This document shows positions 17,832 through 29,309 of a stretch of 64,000 nucleotides of DNA, piece by piece. The notes beneath the pieces were generated by a model, which ran no database searches, was not told the origin of the DNA, and saw nothing but the letters and a program-made list of their open reading frames with translations. The stretch comes from Rhodopila globiformis (GTDB lineage: Bacteria > Pseudomonadota > Alphaproteobacteria > Acetobacterales > Acetobacteraceae): NCBI RefSeq assembly GCF_002937115.1, contig NZ_NHRY01000269.1, positions 1-64,000 of the forward strand. The letters run 5' to 3'. Position 1 is the stretch's first letter, and every line of letters begins with the position of its first letter. Both the position numbers and the translations under genes were made by a program.

Positions 17832-18348
17832 GATGGGGACGTCCTGCCTTGAGCGGTGGTTTGACCTGGCCTGGGCAGGCGCCCGGGGATTCCGTGTGCA
17901 TCTTGTGTTCTGTCATGAAGGGTAGGGCGGTGCGGCCTGTCGTAACCTGGGGAGGGCCGCCGGGCAATCACCGTTGGTCTGCTGGCATCGTCCGGGATAT
18001 GGCGTCAGCCCGCCAGGGGATGTGCCAAGGATGGCCCGTGACCATGGTGCCAGCTTCGGCGCCGGCGCGTTCCGGGAACCGTCCGTGCCCGTTCATCCTT
18101 ACGTAATTTTCAACACGGAGGAAGATGAAGGACCACAAGGGCCACGGAGACCGGACCTTGCTGGCCTGTCGGGACCCGGCCAACGGCATCATCGGGCGGG
18201 ACGGCGTCGTCTCATCGCCTGACTCGTTCACACCCCCTTCGTGGCCCTCCGTGTGTCCTCCGCTTTCTTCGTGTTGAAAGCGGTCGCCAATCCAGGCTGT
18301 GCCGCTGCCTTGTCCCACCCGGGGCGGGGACGCTGCTTGCCAACATAG
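17832..18348. other. Spacer with long hairpin element
   Basis: No gene is supported. The main content is the hairpin element at 18106-18279. The part 17832-18100 shows nothing I can name. Confidence 0.5.
18106..18279. repeat. Long hairpin element with AACACGGAGG-type arms
   Basis: The left arm opens TTTTCAACACGGAGGAAGA and continues through GACCACAAGGGCCACGGAGA. The right arm contains CTTCGTGGCCCTCCGTGTG and ends CTTCGTGTTGAAAG. Copies or half-copies occur at 22587-22640, 22880-22950, 36257-36270 and 36528-36580, and a related form at 63021-63202. Non-coding. Confidence 0.8.
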
Positions 18349-18377
18349 AAAAAGGCCGGCAGGTAATCCCGCCGGCC
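18349..18377 (-). terminator. Rho-independent terminator of clpA
   Basis: Read leftward, GGCCGGC (complement of 371-377) pairs with GCCGGCC (complement of 354-360) around a short loop, followed by a run of five T (complement of 349-353). It lies 29 bases beyond the clpA stop. Confidence 0.85.
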
Positions 18378-18405
18378 TCCTCCAATCCCAACAGCGTCAG
18401 CCGGC

Positions 18406-20760
<2,355 letters not shown>

Positions 20761-20873
20761 GTCCGACGCTCCTGCTCGTTAGATGGCCCCTTGCGGGGCA
20801 GACCATGACCGGACGGTGCCCACGGGCAGGCCGCCAGACCGCAATAAGACCGAAGCTGCGCCGACTCCGCGCA

Positions 20874-21224
20874 TCATTCCTTCTCGATCGTGCACTGCAA
20901 GGGATGCTGGTTCTGGCGTGCCAGGTCCATCACCTGGGTCACCTTGGTCTCGGCGACCTCATAGGTATAGACCCCGCATACGCCGACGCCGCGGCGATGA
21001 ACGTGCAGCATGATCCGGGTCGCTTCCTCGCGGTTCTTCTGGAAGAACCGCTCGAGCACGTGGACAACGAACTCCATCGGCGTGTAGTCGTCGTTCAGCA
21101 TCAACACTTTGTACATCGCGGGTTTGCGGGTCTTTGGACGCGCCTTGACCACGACCCCCGTGTTGGGGCCCTCAGTCGTTCCGCCGCCGCGCTTGTCGTT
21201 GTCGCTCATCGTCTTCGCATCCAT
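20874..21224 (-). CDS. clpS: ATP-dependent Clp protease adaptor ClpS
   Basis: The product is 116 residues from the ATG at 21224; an alternative ATG lies at 21209. The earlier one is preferred because GGGACGG precedes it at good distance. The ClpS core includes [23 protein letters not shown], with the NDDYTPM substrate-pocket signature, and later the conserved [23 protein letters not shown]. ClpS delivers N-degron proteins to ClpA and binds its N-domain. Gene order clpS-clpA with a 113-base gap is standard in alphaproteobacteria. Confidence 0.95.
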   Translation of the reverse strand: MDAKTMSDNDKRGGGTTEGPNTGVVVKARPKTRKPAMYKVLMLNDDYTPMEFVVHVLERFFQKNREEATRIMLHVHRRGVGVCGVYTYEVAETKVTQVMDLARQNQHPLQCTIEKE

Positions 21225-21534
21225 TCGCCGTCCCGTGGCCACCGCACCACGGTCTGCATCTTTGACCGGACCATTTGCCGGCAACCCTCTCCACCTGTCA
21301 GCCACGCGCCGTCGGGCCACCTTGCAGGGAGTCAGCATATCGGATCGCGACGCTCCGTTGGAAGGGCTTTGCAATCCCTAAAATACAAAGACGATTGCGC
21401 TGACGGGCCTCAACCGCAAGAGGGGACTGTCACGTTATCGCCAAATGGCCCCGGGTTTATCAATTCGCATCTTGGAAGATCCCCTCCCGGCGTCAGCGGC
21501 AGAACGCCAGATGGGCAGTCGCGGCGAAAAAGCA

Positions 21535-21562
21535 AAGGCCCGGACATTTGCCCGGGCCCTTT
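21535..21562 (-). terminator. Terminator downstream of the phasin gene
   Basis: GGCCCGG (21537-21543) pairs with CCGGGCC (21552-21558). Leftward it is followed by TTTGCTTTTT (complement of 526-536 in this line), rightward by CTTTTC, so it could work in both directions. It lies about 85 bases beyond the phasin stop. Confidence 0.8.
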
Positions 21563-21645
21563 TCATCGTCATCGTGGCGCTCCGCGGCCGGGCCGCCGGA
21601 GGATGGGATCCGTCGGCACGCGGTGCGGCGCGGGTCCCGCCGGCA

Positions 21646-22149
21646 TCAGGCCGCCTTGGCGAACTTCTCGACCGCGACCGTCACGCGGGCGGTCAGCGGC
21701 GCCAGCGCCTGCTCGGTCAGCTTGAACGAGGCGTCGGTCAGCTTGCCGGACTCGGCCAGCGTCTTCTCCATCGCCGAACGCGCATACGCGGCCTGGAGGT
21801 CGAACGCGTCCTTCAGCGACTTCGCGGTGCTGATCGCCTTGAAGGTGGCGATGCTCTCGTCCAGCGACTCCTTCGCCGAGGCGACGACGTGCTTGGACAG
21901 GTCCTGCAGGCCCGTGGTCCAGATCTGGCTGGCCTTCACGAACGCTTCGACGTTGCCCTGGCTGAATGCAACAAAGTCTTCGGCGGTCTTCATAGCTTTT
22001 TCCATTCCTTCCTTTACCGTCGCCTGGGTCGCTTCCAACCCGGCCGTCGCTTTCGCCACGTTGCCCTTCAAGGTGGACACGGTGGCCTCAACCCCCTTTG
22101 CAGCAGCCTCGTCCGCCGGCGGGGGAACTTCCGTGATCTTCGCTGCCAT
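21646..22149 (-). CDS. phaP: Phasin family protein
   Basis: The product is 167 residues, almost wholly amphipathic helix without cysteine. The phasin_2 pattern is seen in AEDFVAFSQGNVEAFVKASQIWTTG, with the GNVEA-x-x-KASQI-W-GLQ core, followed by SLDESIATFKAISTAKSLKDAFDLQ. Phasins coat polyhydroxyalkanoate granules. The gene has its own upstream palindromes (see 22243-22319) and terminator, so it is monocistronic. Regulation by PhaR is likely by analogy. Confidence 0.92.
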   Translation of the reverse strand: MAAKITEVPPPADEAAAKGVEATVSTLKGNVAKATAGLEATQATVKEGMEKAMKTAEDFVAFSQGNVEAFVKASQIWTTGLQDLSKHVVASAKESLDESIATFKAISTAKSLKDAFDLQAAYARSAMEKTLAESGKLTDASFKLTEQALAPLTARVTVAVEKFAKAA

Positions 22150-22242
22150 GTCTCGTCCTCTCTGTCTGCGTCCGTGTGGCGCGGTTTCCCGCGGCCGGAC
22201 GGCATTTCACCGGGTGGTTTCATTACGCGGTGCCGGTTGGTT

Positions 22243-22319
22243 TTGCTGCACCGCAACACGAATGCGATATACGAGGTGACAGGTCCGCAATCAAGAGTTT
22301 TTTGTGCAGTGCACAAAAA
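22243..22319. promoter_or_regulatory. Candidate PhaR operators upstream of phasin
   Basis: TTTTTGTGC-agt-GCACAAAAA (22299-22319) is a perfect 9-base inverted repeat, and TTGC-tgcacc-GCAA lies at 22243-22256. TGC/GCA-rich palindromes upstream of phasin genes are bound by the repressor PhaR in other alphaproteobacteria. Both lie 95-170 bases before the phasin start. The assignment to PhaR is inference. Confidence 0.55.
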
Positions 22320-22586
22320 TTTGGGCCGGGCGTTCCGGCGGTCCTGCCCTGTAGCCGCTGACTGACCGGGCGGCACGACGTGGAGAGGCCGCTGCGCCGG
22401 CTTCGGCGGATCGGTTATTCTTCCCCAGGCCCTGCGGCCACCCGCCGGATATCCAGCCCCATTCCCCAACCGCTGCGGAGCCTGGCAGGCTGCAACGCGT
22501 TCCGTCATGGCCCAGTGGGTCGGCATTTCCCGGCGAGCCGCACCGGGTGGGTCGAAGGCGGCGGCGGAGTCTGGATCGCCGACCGA

Positions 22587-22640
22587 TTTTCAACACGGAG
22601 GACGACGGAGGAGCACCAAGGGCCACGAAGGGTGTGAACG
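22587..22640. repeat. Half hairpin element, left arm
   Basis: TTTTCAACACGGAGGACGA and then GCACCAAGGGCCACGAAGG match the left arm at 18106-18152. The partner arm lies at 22880-22950. Confidence 0.75.
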
Positions 22641-22735
22641 GGTCAAACAATGAAGCCGCGCAAGCCGTGCTTCATGCACGCGGCACGGACACATCCGCGC
22701 AGACCCGGGCTGATCGATGCGCTGCACCGCGATCG

Positions 22736-22872
22736 CTGCAGCAAACCGCAGATCGATTGGGAATCGACTGCGGGTGGGACGATCTGCCCCGACCGTCATG
22801 GCGGGCGCAGGGCCGCCATGACGATGAAGGAACGCCCTCGTCCCGTCCCAACCGACCTGCGGTCTGCTGTAG
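22736..22872. repeat. MITE-like element, copy 3
   Basis: The ends are CTGCAGCAAACCGCAGAT (22736-22753) and ACCTGCGGTCTGCTGTAG (22855-22872), diverged but clearly homologous to copies 1 and 2. The core is a short CGTCATGGCGGGCGCAGGGC palindrome. Confidence 0.75.
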
Positions 22873-22879
22873 CCCAATA

Positions 22880-22950
22880 ACGCCTGGCCAGGTCCCGGCA
22901 AGCCAGCAGGGTCCGGTCTTTGTGGTCCTTCGTCCTTCCTCCGTGGTGAG
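22880..22950. repeat. Half hairpin element, right arm
   Basis: The reverse complement reads CACGGAGGAAGGACGAAGGA then CCACAAAGACCGGACC and matches 18113-18165. It pairs in orientation with 22587-22640. Confidence 0.7.
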
Positions 22951-23231
22951 AATCGCAGACGGCCGAGCCAGCACGGGCGGTTCCGAACACCCCTGGTCAG
23001 TACCACCTGCCGCCGATCGAGCCCCCGGCTGCTACCGACCACGGTCAGGGCAACCGCCGGAGAGCCTTCCACCACGTTCATCTGCAGTTCCGCCCCAGGC
23101 CTCCCGGCGCCCCCGGCCCATGCGAGGGTCGGCCCGTAACACCTTAGGTTTTAGGGTTTTTGACAACATTTACGCTAGACACGCGCCGGGGTTGAAACAT
23201 AAGGTTGCGCACTGCTCTGAAAGGGACATGG

Positions 23232-24416
23232 ATGACTCGCTTTGCGTGCCAACCGCGCAAGCACCTGCTGCCCTGCCTTATGGCCGCGGCGGGTTTTATG
23301 TCCTGGGCCAGCGTGCCCCCTGCCCAGGCGCAAATCGGCTCCGCGCGCTACAGTTCCATTGTCGTCGACGCCAACAACGGTGAGGTGCTGGAGGCGGTCA
23401 ACGCCGACCAACTGCGTCATCCGGCCAGCCTGACCAAGATGATGACGCTGTACATGGCGTTCGAGGCGCTGCGCGACCGGCGCATCTCGCTGGACGACCT
23501 GGTGCCGGTCTCCGCCCATGCCGCCAGCATGGAGCCGAGCAAGCTCGGGCTGGTGCCGGGCACCCGCATCACGGTCGAGCAGGCGATCCTGGGTCTGGTC
23601 ACCAAGTCGGCCAACGACGCCGCCTCGGCGCTGGGCGAGATGCTGGGCGGCAGCGAGGACCGATTCGCCCAGATGATGACCCTGCGCGCCCGCGCGCTGG
23701 GCATGAGCCGCACGACGTTTGAGAACGCCTCCGGGCTGCCGGACCCCGACCAGTGGACCACGGCGCGCGACCTGGCCATACTCAGCCGCCACCTGATCAA
23801 CGATTTCCCCGGCTATTACCGGTATTTCTCGACGCCGAGCTTCGTCTGGCACCGGCAGGTGATCCCCAATCACGACAACCTGCTGCGGTCCTATCCAGGC
23901 GCGGACGGGTTGAAGACCGGCTACACCGACGCATCCGGCCACAACCTGGTCAGCAGTGCGGTGCGGGGCGGCGTGCGGCTGGTCGGGGTCGTGCTGGGCG
24001 CGGCCTCCAACAACGAGCGCGACGTGCACATGGCGAGCCTGCTCGATCGCGGATTCGAGCAGATGGACGTGCCGATCGGCCATCCCACGATGGCGCGGGT
24101 GACGCTGGTTTCCAGCGCGCGCGCCGAGGTGGTCCGGCCACCGCCCCCGCCGCCGCGGGTGCCGCATGGCGGCTGGGTGGTCCAGGTCGGCAGCTTCGCC
24201 ACCGAGGCCGCGGCCCGGGCCGCCGCGAATGCGGCCAGGCATGAGGCCGAGGCAGGCGAGGCGCGGGTGGAATCGATCACCGTCCACCACAAGACCACAT
24301 GGCGTGCCCAGGTCGTTGGCCTGACGTCCGAGGATGCGCAGGATGCCTGCTCGGGCCACCGCAAGCGCAACTGCATCGTGATCCGGCCGGTCGCCCGCCA
24401 GATGGCCAGCCGGTAG
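23232..24416 (+). CDS. D-alanyl-D-alanine carboxypeptidase (PBP5/6 type) with SPOR domain
   Basis: The product is 394 residues. The signal peptide spans residues 1-33 (cleavage near AQAQ). The peptidase S11 motifs are all present: SLTK at 66-69, SAN at 126-128 and KTG at 228-230. A proline-rich linker (PPPPPP, about residue 305) leads into a C-terminal SPOR domain (GGWVVQVGSFATEAAARAAA), which binds denuded glycan at the septum. The enzyme trims the terminal D-Ala of peptidoglycan stem peptides in the periplasm. There is no C-terminal amphipathic anchor, as usual for SPOR fusions. The ATG at 23232 is chosen because it starts the signal peptide. Confidence 0.93.
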   Translation: MTRFACQPRKHLLPCLMAAAGFMSWASVPPAQAQIGSARYSSIVVDANNGEVLEAVNADQLRHPASLTKMMTLYMAFEALRDRRISLDDLVPVSAHAASMEPSKLGLVPGTRITVEQAILGLVTKSANDAASALGEMLGGSEDRFAQMMTLRARALGMSRTTFENASGLPDPDQWTTARDLAILSRHLINDFPGYYRYFSTPSFVWHRQVIPNHDNLLRSYPGADGLKTGYTDASGHNLVSSAVRGGVRLVGVVLGAASNNERDVHMASLLDRGFEQMDVPIGHPTMARVTLVSSARAEVVRPPPPPPRVPHGGWVVQVGSFATEAAARAAANAARHEAEAGEARVESITVHHKTTWRAQVVGLTSEDAQDACSGHRKRNCIVIRPVARQMASR

Positions 24417-24600
24417 GCTGGCCCGGCGCAGCTGCGTCTGGGCGAGGTTGTCTCTCTGCGGCGCCAAGTCGCCTCTCTATCGTCATGGCCGGGACTGCCG
24501 CCCGGCCATGACGGTGACGGAGATGACCTTGCTTCGCCGGACGCCCTATCCTGATTCGCATGGGCGACACACCCGGCCATGACGGAGGAGGCGGTGCCGG
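24417..24600. repeat. REP-like palindromes
   Basis: CGTCATGGCCGGGACTG-CCGCCCGGCCATGACG (about 24482-24515) is a short REP-A hairpin. A further half copy ends CACACCCGGCCATGACGG at about 24585. No gene is present. Confidence 0.7.
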
Positions 24601-24680
24601 CTGGCTGATTCGTGGCGGTCGCCGCGGAACCGGGGCCGGTCGCAGCGACGCTGGAGCGACCTGGCCACCGGGCTTCCTCT

Positions 24681-24944
24681 CTACTTCGCCGACGCCGAGC
24701 CTGATCCGGCCTGTGGCTGAGCAGGCTGGCCAGCGCTTCTCGCGTCCTGACGCTGATACTTCTGCGCGTCGCGCTCTCTCTTGAGGTCCATTCGGCCCTT
24801 CTCGGCCTGCCCCGGGCTTTTGCCGCTGGTCGCCTCGGCGGATCCCCGCGGACCAAGTTGAGGCTCGCCGGCGGCATGTACCGGCCACGGTGCCGTCATG
24901 CCGACGCCCAGGACGACCGCGACAGTCAGAGCAGAGGCTTTCAT
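24681..24944 (-). CDS. Small secreted hypothetical protein
   Basis: The product is 87 residues. A signal peptide is evident (KASALTVAVVLGVGMTAP up to VHAAG). The mature part is hydrophilic, rich in Gly, Ala, Gln and Lys, without cysteine. LKRERDAQKYQRQDARS looks helical. I do not recognise a family. Codon use looks normal, and the signal peptide supports a real gene. It lies 157 bases downstream of rpiA on the same strand. Confidence 0.6.
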   Translation of the reverse strand: MKASALTVAVVLGVGMTAPWPVHAAGEPQLGPRGSAEATSGKSPGQAEKGRMDLKRERDAQKYQRQDARSAGQPAQPQAGSGSASAK

Positions 24945-25101
24945 GGCGTTCTCCCTGCCAAAGGCTTGCAGGGCCAGTAACGACCACACCCGGGCGTGGT
25001 TGCCTTTGCCGCGCGGACGCACGAAGCAGCGGCGGCGACTCGGGAATGCCGCGCCGGCAACGCGGGCTGGCCAGCCATGAGGCGCCGGCCCGCGGCAGGG
25101 T

Positions 25102-25791
25102 TTACCGGTCCAGCCGCAGGATGCCGGTCGCCGTCGCCACCAGCGCCGTCGCCGCCATGCCGATGAACAGGCCGGTTTCCACCACGCCGATGACGCCGGA
25201 AATGTCCCGCTCCAATTGCGCCGGATCGGCGATCACGCCGAAATGGCAGTCCAGAATCAGGTTGCCGCCGTCGCTGCGGAACGGCTGGCCGTCCGCCGCC
25301 TGCCGCAGCACCGGATTCGCACCCAGCCTGGCCAGGCGCTTCGCCGTGGTCTCCCAACCGAAGGTGACCACCTCGACCGGAACCGGCACCGTGCCGCCGA
25401 GTCCCGGCACCAGCTTCGGCTCGTCGGCGATGATGACGAGGCGCTGGCTCGCCGCGGCGACGATCTTCTCGCGCAGCAGGGCGCCGCCCAGGCCCTTGAC
25501 CAGGTCGAGCGAGCCGCGGGCGATCTCGTCCGCGCCGTCGATCGTCAGGTCCACCTTCTGATGCTGGGAGAAGTCGGTCAGCTTCAGGCCGCCGGCGCGG
25601 GCCTGCTGCGCGCTGCGCTCGCTGGTGGGGATGCCGACGATCCGGAGCCCGTCGCGGACGCGGGCGATCAGCCCGTCGATGGCGAAGGCGGCGGTCGAGC
25701 CGGTGCCGAGGCCGACCACCATGCCGTCCTGCACCATGGCCACGGCAGCCATGGCGGCTTCGCGCTTCAGCGCGTCGCGGTCCGTCGTCAT
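25102..25791 (-). CDS. rpiA: Ribose-5-phosphate isomerase A
   Basis: The 229-residue product is RpiA, which interconverts ribose 5-phosphate and ribulose 5-phosphate in the pentose phosphate pathway. GLGTGSTAAFAIDGL is the phosphate-binding start, DLTIDGADEIA the DGADE catalytic block, and KGLGGALLREKIVA holds the conserved lysine and glutamate. SDGGNLILDCHFG is the C-terminal signature. The start at 25791 gives MTTDRDALKREAA, the normal N-terminus. The map gene is divergent upstream. Confidence 0.95.
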   Translation of the reverse strand: MTTDRDALKREAAMAAVAMVQDGMVVGLGTGSTAAFAIDGLIARVRDGLRIVGIPTSERSAQQARAGGLKLTDFSQHQKVDLTIDGADEIARGSLDLVKGLGGALLREKIVAAASQRLVIIADEPKLVPGLGGTVPVPVEVVTFGWETTAKRLARLGANPVLRQAADGQPFRSDGGNLILDCHFGVIADPAQLERDISGVIGVVETGLFIGMAATALVATATGILRLDR

Positions 25792-26061
25792 GGCCGGGTC
25801 CCCGGGGTCATGCGTGTCGAATTGCCAAAGTACATGTCTCTTCAACCTCCTGGATCGGCCGCGGTCACGCCGGTGGAGCGGCGGCCGCAACGTCTTGGTG
25901 CCGGCTGGCATGGCCGCGCGGCGGGGATTCGTGTCTGACTTTATACCGCTGTTGGAAAGCAGGTCACCAGGGACCGCAGGTTAGTCTTGCGCCGGACGAG
26001 GCGGTTGCGCATGTTGCAGTCTTGGGAACAGGGCTTGGTGAAAGCCGCGACGGAGCGAGTG

Positions 26062-26868
26062 ATGGACGGCGGAGCAGACTCAAGGCGGATTACCATTCAC
26101 GCACCGGAGGATTTCGCCGGCATGCGGGCCGCAGGACGTCTCGCCGCCGCGACCCTGGACATGATCACGCCGCATGTGAAGCCGGGCGTGTCCACGGGAC
26201 ACCTGGACAAGCTGTGCCACGAGTTCATCGTGGACCATGGCGCGATCCCGGCGCCGCTGAACTACCGCGGCTATCCGAAGTCGATCTGCACCTCGATCAA
26301 CCACGTCGTCTGCCACGGCATTCCAGGGGACCGGAAGCTGGAGAACGGCGACGTGCTGAACATCGACGTGACGGTGATCCTGGACGGCTGGCACGGCGAC
26401 ACGTCGCGCATGTATGCCGCTGGGGCGCCGAACACGCGCGCCCGCAACCTGATGGACGTGACCTACGAGTCGCTGCAGCGCGGCCTGAAGGCGGTCAAGC
26501 CGGGGGCCACGCTCGGCGATGTCGGCCACGCCATCCAGTCCTATGTCGAGAGCAACCGCTTCAGCGTGGTGCGCGATTTCTGCGGCCACGGCATCGGGCG
26601 GCGCTTCCACGAGCCGCCGAACGTGCTGCATTTCGGCCGCCCGGGGACGGGGACGATCCTGCGCGCCGGGATGTTCTTCACCATCGAGCCGATGGTGAAC
26701 GCCGGCCGGCCGGAGGTGAAGATCCTGGAGGACGGCTGGACCGCCGTCACCCGCGACCGCAGCCTGTCCGCCCAGTTCGAGCACATGATCGCCGTCACCG
26801 ATGAGGGTTGTGAAATCTTCACCCTCTCGCCGGCCGGGCTGGACAAGCCGCCGTACGACGTGGACTGA
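26062..26868 (+). CDS. map: Methionine aminopeptidase, type I
   Basis: The product is 268 residues. The metal ligands are recognisable: the two aspartates in DVLNIDVTVILDGWHGDTSRM, the histidine in FCGHGIGRRFHEPP, and the glutamates in FTIEPMVN and SAQFEHM. The HGI/HxGHGIG pattern places it in class I. The enzyme removes the initiator methionine co-translationally. The ATG at 26062 has a GGAG six bases upstream; longer upstream readings lack family similarity. Divergent from rpiA. Confidence 0.95.
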   Translation: MDGGADSRRITIHAPEDFAGMRAAGRLAAATLDMITPHVKPGVSTGHLDKLCHEFIVDHGAIPAPLNYRGYPKSICTSINHVVCHGIPGDRKLENGDVLNIDVTVILDGWHGDTSRMYAAGAPNTRARNLMDVTYESLQRGLKAVKPGATLGDVGHAIQSYVESNRFSVVRDFCGHGIGRRFHEPPNVLHFGRPGTGTILRAGMFFTIEPMVNAGRPEVKILEDGWTAVTRDRSLSAQFEHMIAVTDEGCEIFTLSPAGLDKPPYDVD

Positions 26869-27321
26869 GCGGCGGCGCGGCCGGCCGTTCCCCTTCCGTC
26901 GTGGCCGGGCGTGTCCCCCCTGCGTATCGGGATAGGGTGCCCGGCGGAACCAGGTCGTCTCCCTATCGTCATGGCCGGGCGTGTCCCGGCCATCTGCGCT
27001 TCGACGGGGGGGGGCGGATGGCCGGGACACACCCGGCCATGACGGCGGGGGAACGGACCCGGCCCGAATCCTTCTCCAATCTTCGCCCTGTCCTGATAGC
27101 CATGGGGCGTGTTCCGGCCATCCACGCCTGGCGGTGTGATGGCTCGGAAAGGCGTGGATGGCGGCCCTCCGTCCGCCATGACGATGGGACGGTTCGCCGC
27201 TCCCAGCCATGACAAGAGAGCGACGGCCTGGCGCCGCCAGGACGAAAACAAAGTCCCCCGCGTTAGCGGATTGGCAATAAATCAGGCGTAGTGTCGGCCG
27301 CGACATCTCGCCGCGAACGCC
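26869..27321. repeat. REP-A cluster between map and radC
   Basis: A full REP-A palindrome lies at 26967-27044 (CGTCATGGCCGGGCGTGTCC and complement). A truncated copy precedes it at about 26898-26940, and a degenerate one at about 27100-27185 follows. There is no gene in the interval. Confidence 0.8.
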
Positions 27322-28089
27322 ATGCCGAAGACGCCACCGCCCGCCCGGGGCCATCTTTCCCTGGGTGACTCCTCGTTCCTGCCCGGCCTGTCGCCGCCGG
27401 CGGCCGACGCCGCCAACGCCGTCGGCGCCGAGGGACACCGGCTGCGCATGCGGCAGCGGCTGCTGAAGGCCGGCCCGGAGTCGCTGGCGGACCATGAAAT
27501 GCTGGAGATGATCCTGTTCATCGCGCTGCCGCGGCGGGACACCAAGCCGATTGCCCGGGCGTTGCTGGCGCGCTTCCGCAGCTTCGGCGGCGTCGTCGGC
27601 GCGCCGGTGCAGGAACTGATGGCGGTCGAGGGTGTCGCCGAGGCGGCCGCCGCGGCGCTGAAGCTGGTGCAGGCGGCGGCGCTGCGGATGATGCGGCAGG
27701 AGATCGCCACCGCGCCGGTGCTGTCGAGCTGGGACCGCCTGACCGACTACCTGACCGCCGCCATGCAGCACGAACGCACTGAGCAGTTCCGCATCCTGTT
27801 CCTGGACAACCGCAACCGGCTGATCGCCGACGAGGTGCAGGGACAGGGCACGGTCAACCACGCGCCGGCCTACCCGCGGGAGGTGGCGCGGCGCTGCCTG
27901 GAACTGCACGCCACCGCGGTGATCCTGGCGCACAACCACCCCAGCGGCGAGCCGGCGCCCTCACGCGACGACGTCGCCCTGACCGCCGAGATTGCCCGCG
28001 CGGCGGCGACCATCGGCGTGACCGTGCATGACCATATCGTTGTGGGAAAGTCGCGCTGGCTCAGCTTCCGTGCGGAGAAGCTGCTGTGA
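27322..28089 (+). CDS. radC: RadC family (JAB/MPN) protein
   Basis: The product is 255 residues. The N-terminal helical UPF0758 part includes ESLADHEMLEMILFIALPRRD with a helix-hairpin-helix-like follow-up. The C-terminal JAB domain has EVQGQGTVNHAPAYPRE and the JAMM-type HNHPSGEPAPSRDD metal site. Despite the name, a role in radiation repair was not upheld in E. coli; the biochemical activity is unknown. The start at 27322 directly follows the REP cluster. Monocistronic. Confidence 0.9.
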   Translation: MPKTPPPARGHLSLGDSSFLPGLSPPAADAANAVGAEGHRLRMRQRLLKAGPESLADHEMLEMILFIALPRRDTKPIARALLARFRSFGGVVGAPVQELMAVEGVAEAAAAALKLVQAAALRMMRQEIATAPVLSSWDRLTDYLTAAMQHERTEQFRILFLDNRNRLIADEVQGQGTVNHAPAYPREVARRCLELHATAVILAHNHPSGEPAPSRDDVALTAEIARAAATIGVTVHDHIVVGKSRWLSFRAEKLL

Positions 28090-28157
28090 TAACGCAGACT
28101 TTGCTGTTGCGACGCAGTAGCGCGACGTAACAGTCGCAGCCGCGAACGGAGGGAAGC

Positions 28158-28550
28158 ATGTCACATCGAACCAGAACTTTTGCGTTGAGCGCGGCCGCGC
28201 TGCTCGCGACAGCGGCCGCGCAGGCTGCGCCGGTATCGCGCGACGATTTCGTGCTCGGCACCACGGCCAACCTGGTCACGCTGTGCAGCGCGACGCCAAC
28301 CGATCCGCTTTACACGGCGGCGATGAATTTCTGCCATGGCTTCGCTGTCGGCACCTATCGGGCAGTCGCCGACGAGCAGGCCGCTTCTCGGTCGAAGCAC
28401 AGGATGTTCTGCCCGCCGGCGCAGACGCAGACGCGCGACCAGGCAATCGCCAGCTTCGTGCAGTGGGCCAGCGCGCGGCCGAAGACGCTGGAATCGTCAC
28501 CGACCGACGGGATCGTCGAGTACCTGATTGCTCAATACCCCTGTCGGTGA
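28158..28550 (+). CDS. Rap1a/Tai-type immunity-like secreted protein
   Basis: The product is 130 residues. A signal peptide (ALSAAALLATAAAQA) precedes a mature domain with three or four cysteines: LVTLCSA, MNFCHGFAVGTYRA, MFCPPAQ and YPCR. The spacing and the FCHGF / FCPP / YPC pattern match the Rap1a/Tai family, which includes periplasmic immunity proteins against type VI amidase effectors. No effector gene or T6SS component is near, so a different periplasmic role or an orphan immunity function is possible. GGAGGGA stands before the ATG. Confidence 0.75.
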   Translation: MSHRTRTFALSAAALLATAAAQAAPVSRDDFVLGTTANLVTLCSATPTDPLYTAAMNFCHGFAVGTYRAVADEQAASRSKHRMFCPPAQTQTRDQAIASFVQWASARPKTLESSPTDGIVEYLIAQYPCR

Positions 28551-29309
28551 TCCAAACGGACGTCGCCAGGTGAAGACCATGATCCTGGCGCCGGTGGGCC
28601 GGGTTGCGACCCGGTCGGGAAGAACGAGCCGACCGCATTCGTGCCGGAGGTCCCTGGCGGCCATGCCAGCCCGGGTGCCGATCTTATCGCTGGCCAGATT
28701 AAAAAGAGTAAGCAATCGACGGACCCGACGGGCTGCCACGCCGGACAGCGGCAGGGCCATCGATCCCGGCGAGCCTGGTTCGCGTCGGATCTGCCATTCC
28801 GCGTGATGGCACGTTGTTAAGGGGACGGCCAGCTTGCTTGATGCGGGGCGCCGTGTTTGTGGGAGTTTGGGCAATATGTCCGGACGAACAACAGACAGTC
28901 TGCCGCCTCCCGGGTAAGCTGGCAACAATGGCGCATTAATCCATTACAATATAGTTTCGACATGAGCTGCCAACAGGTGTCTGTGACGACGCTTCGCGCC
29001 ACAGCCGTCTGGTCGCGGTAGTAGCGCCTATTTGAGCATGGTGCCTGCATCGCCGTTAGATGCGGCCCGTTCCACAGGCACCGGTTCGCCGCTGCGGAAT
29101 CCTTCCGGCTTTGGAAAGCGGCTGTGAAGACCCGACCTCCGGCGTCCGGTAGGGAGGCGGATGGGTGCAGAATCCGCCCGACCCTTGTTGCTGGACTGAC
29201 TGCTGCACTTGGTATGTCGGCTGTCACGACTGGTATGGCGACAAATGCCGCAGGCGTTCGCCGCCATGACAGATGGCGTGACATCCGCGCTTCGGAAAGG
29301 AGACCGACT
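28551..29309. other. Long leader region without a recognised gene
   Basis: About 760 bases without a supportable gene on either strand. Composition becomes AT-richer around 28930-28990. Several stop-rich stretches exclude a hidden long gene. It may contain the promoter and 5' region of the transporter gene. Confidence 0.4.

Larger units (their letters stand above)
22320..23231. other. Repeat-rich spacer
   Basis: No gene is supported. It contains a half hairpin element at 22587-22640 in one orientation, a MITE-like copy at 22736-22872 and the matching half hairpin element at 22880-22950 in the opposite orientation. This suggests that the MITE lies within a longer hairpin element. The last 100 bases are AT-richer and probably carry the promoter of the carboxypeptidase gene. 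Confidence 0.5.

Noticed and set aside
23150-23200. TTGACA at about 23158 as a -35 box of the carboxypeptidase gene
   Set aside because: No AT-rich -10 lies 16-18 bases downstream, so a sigma-70 promoter was not called.
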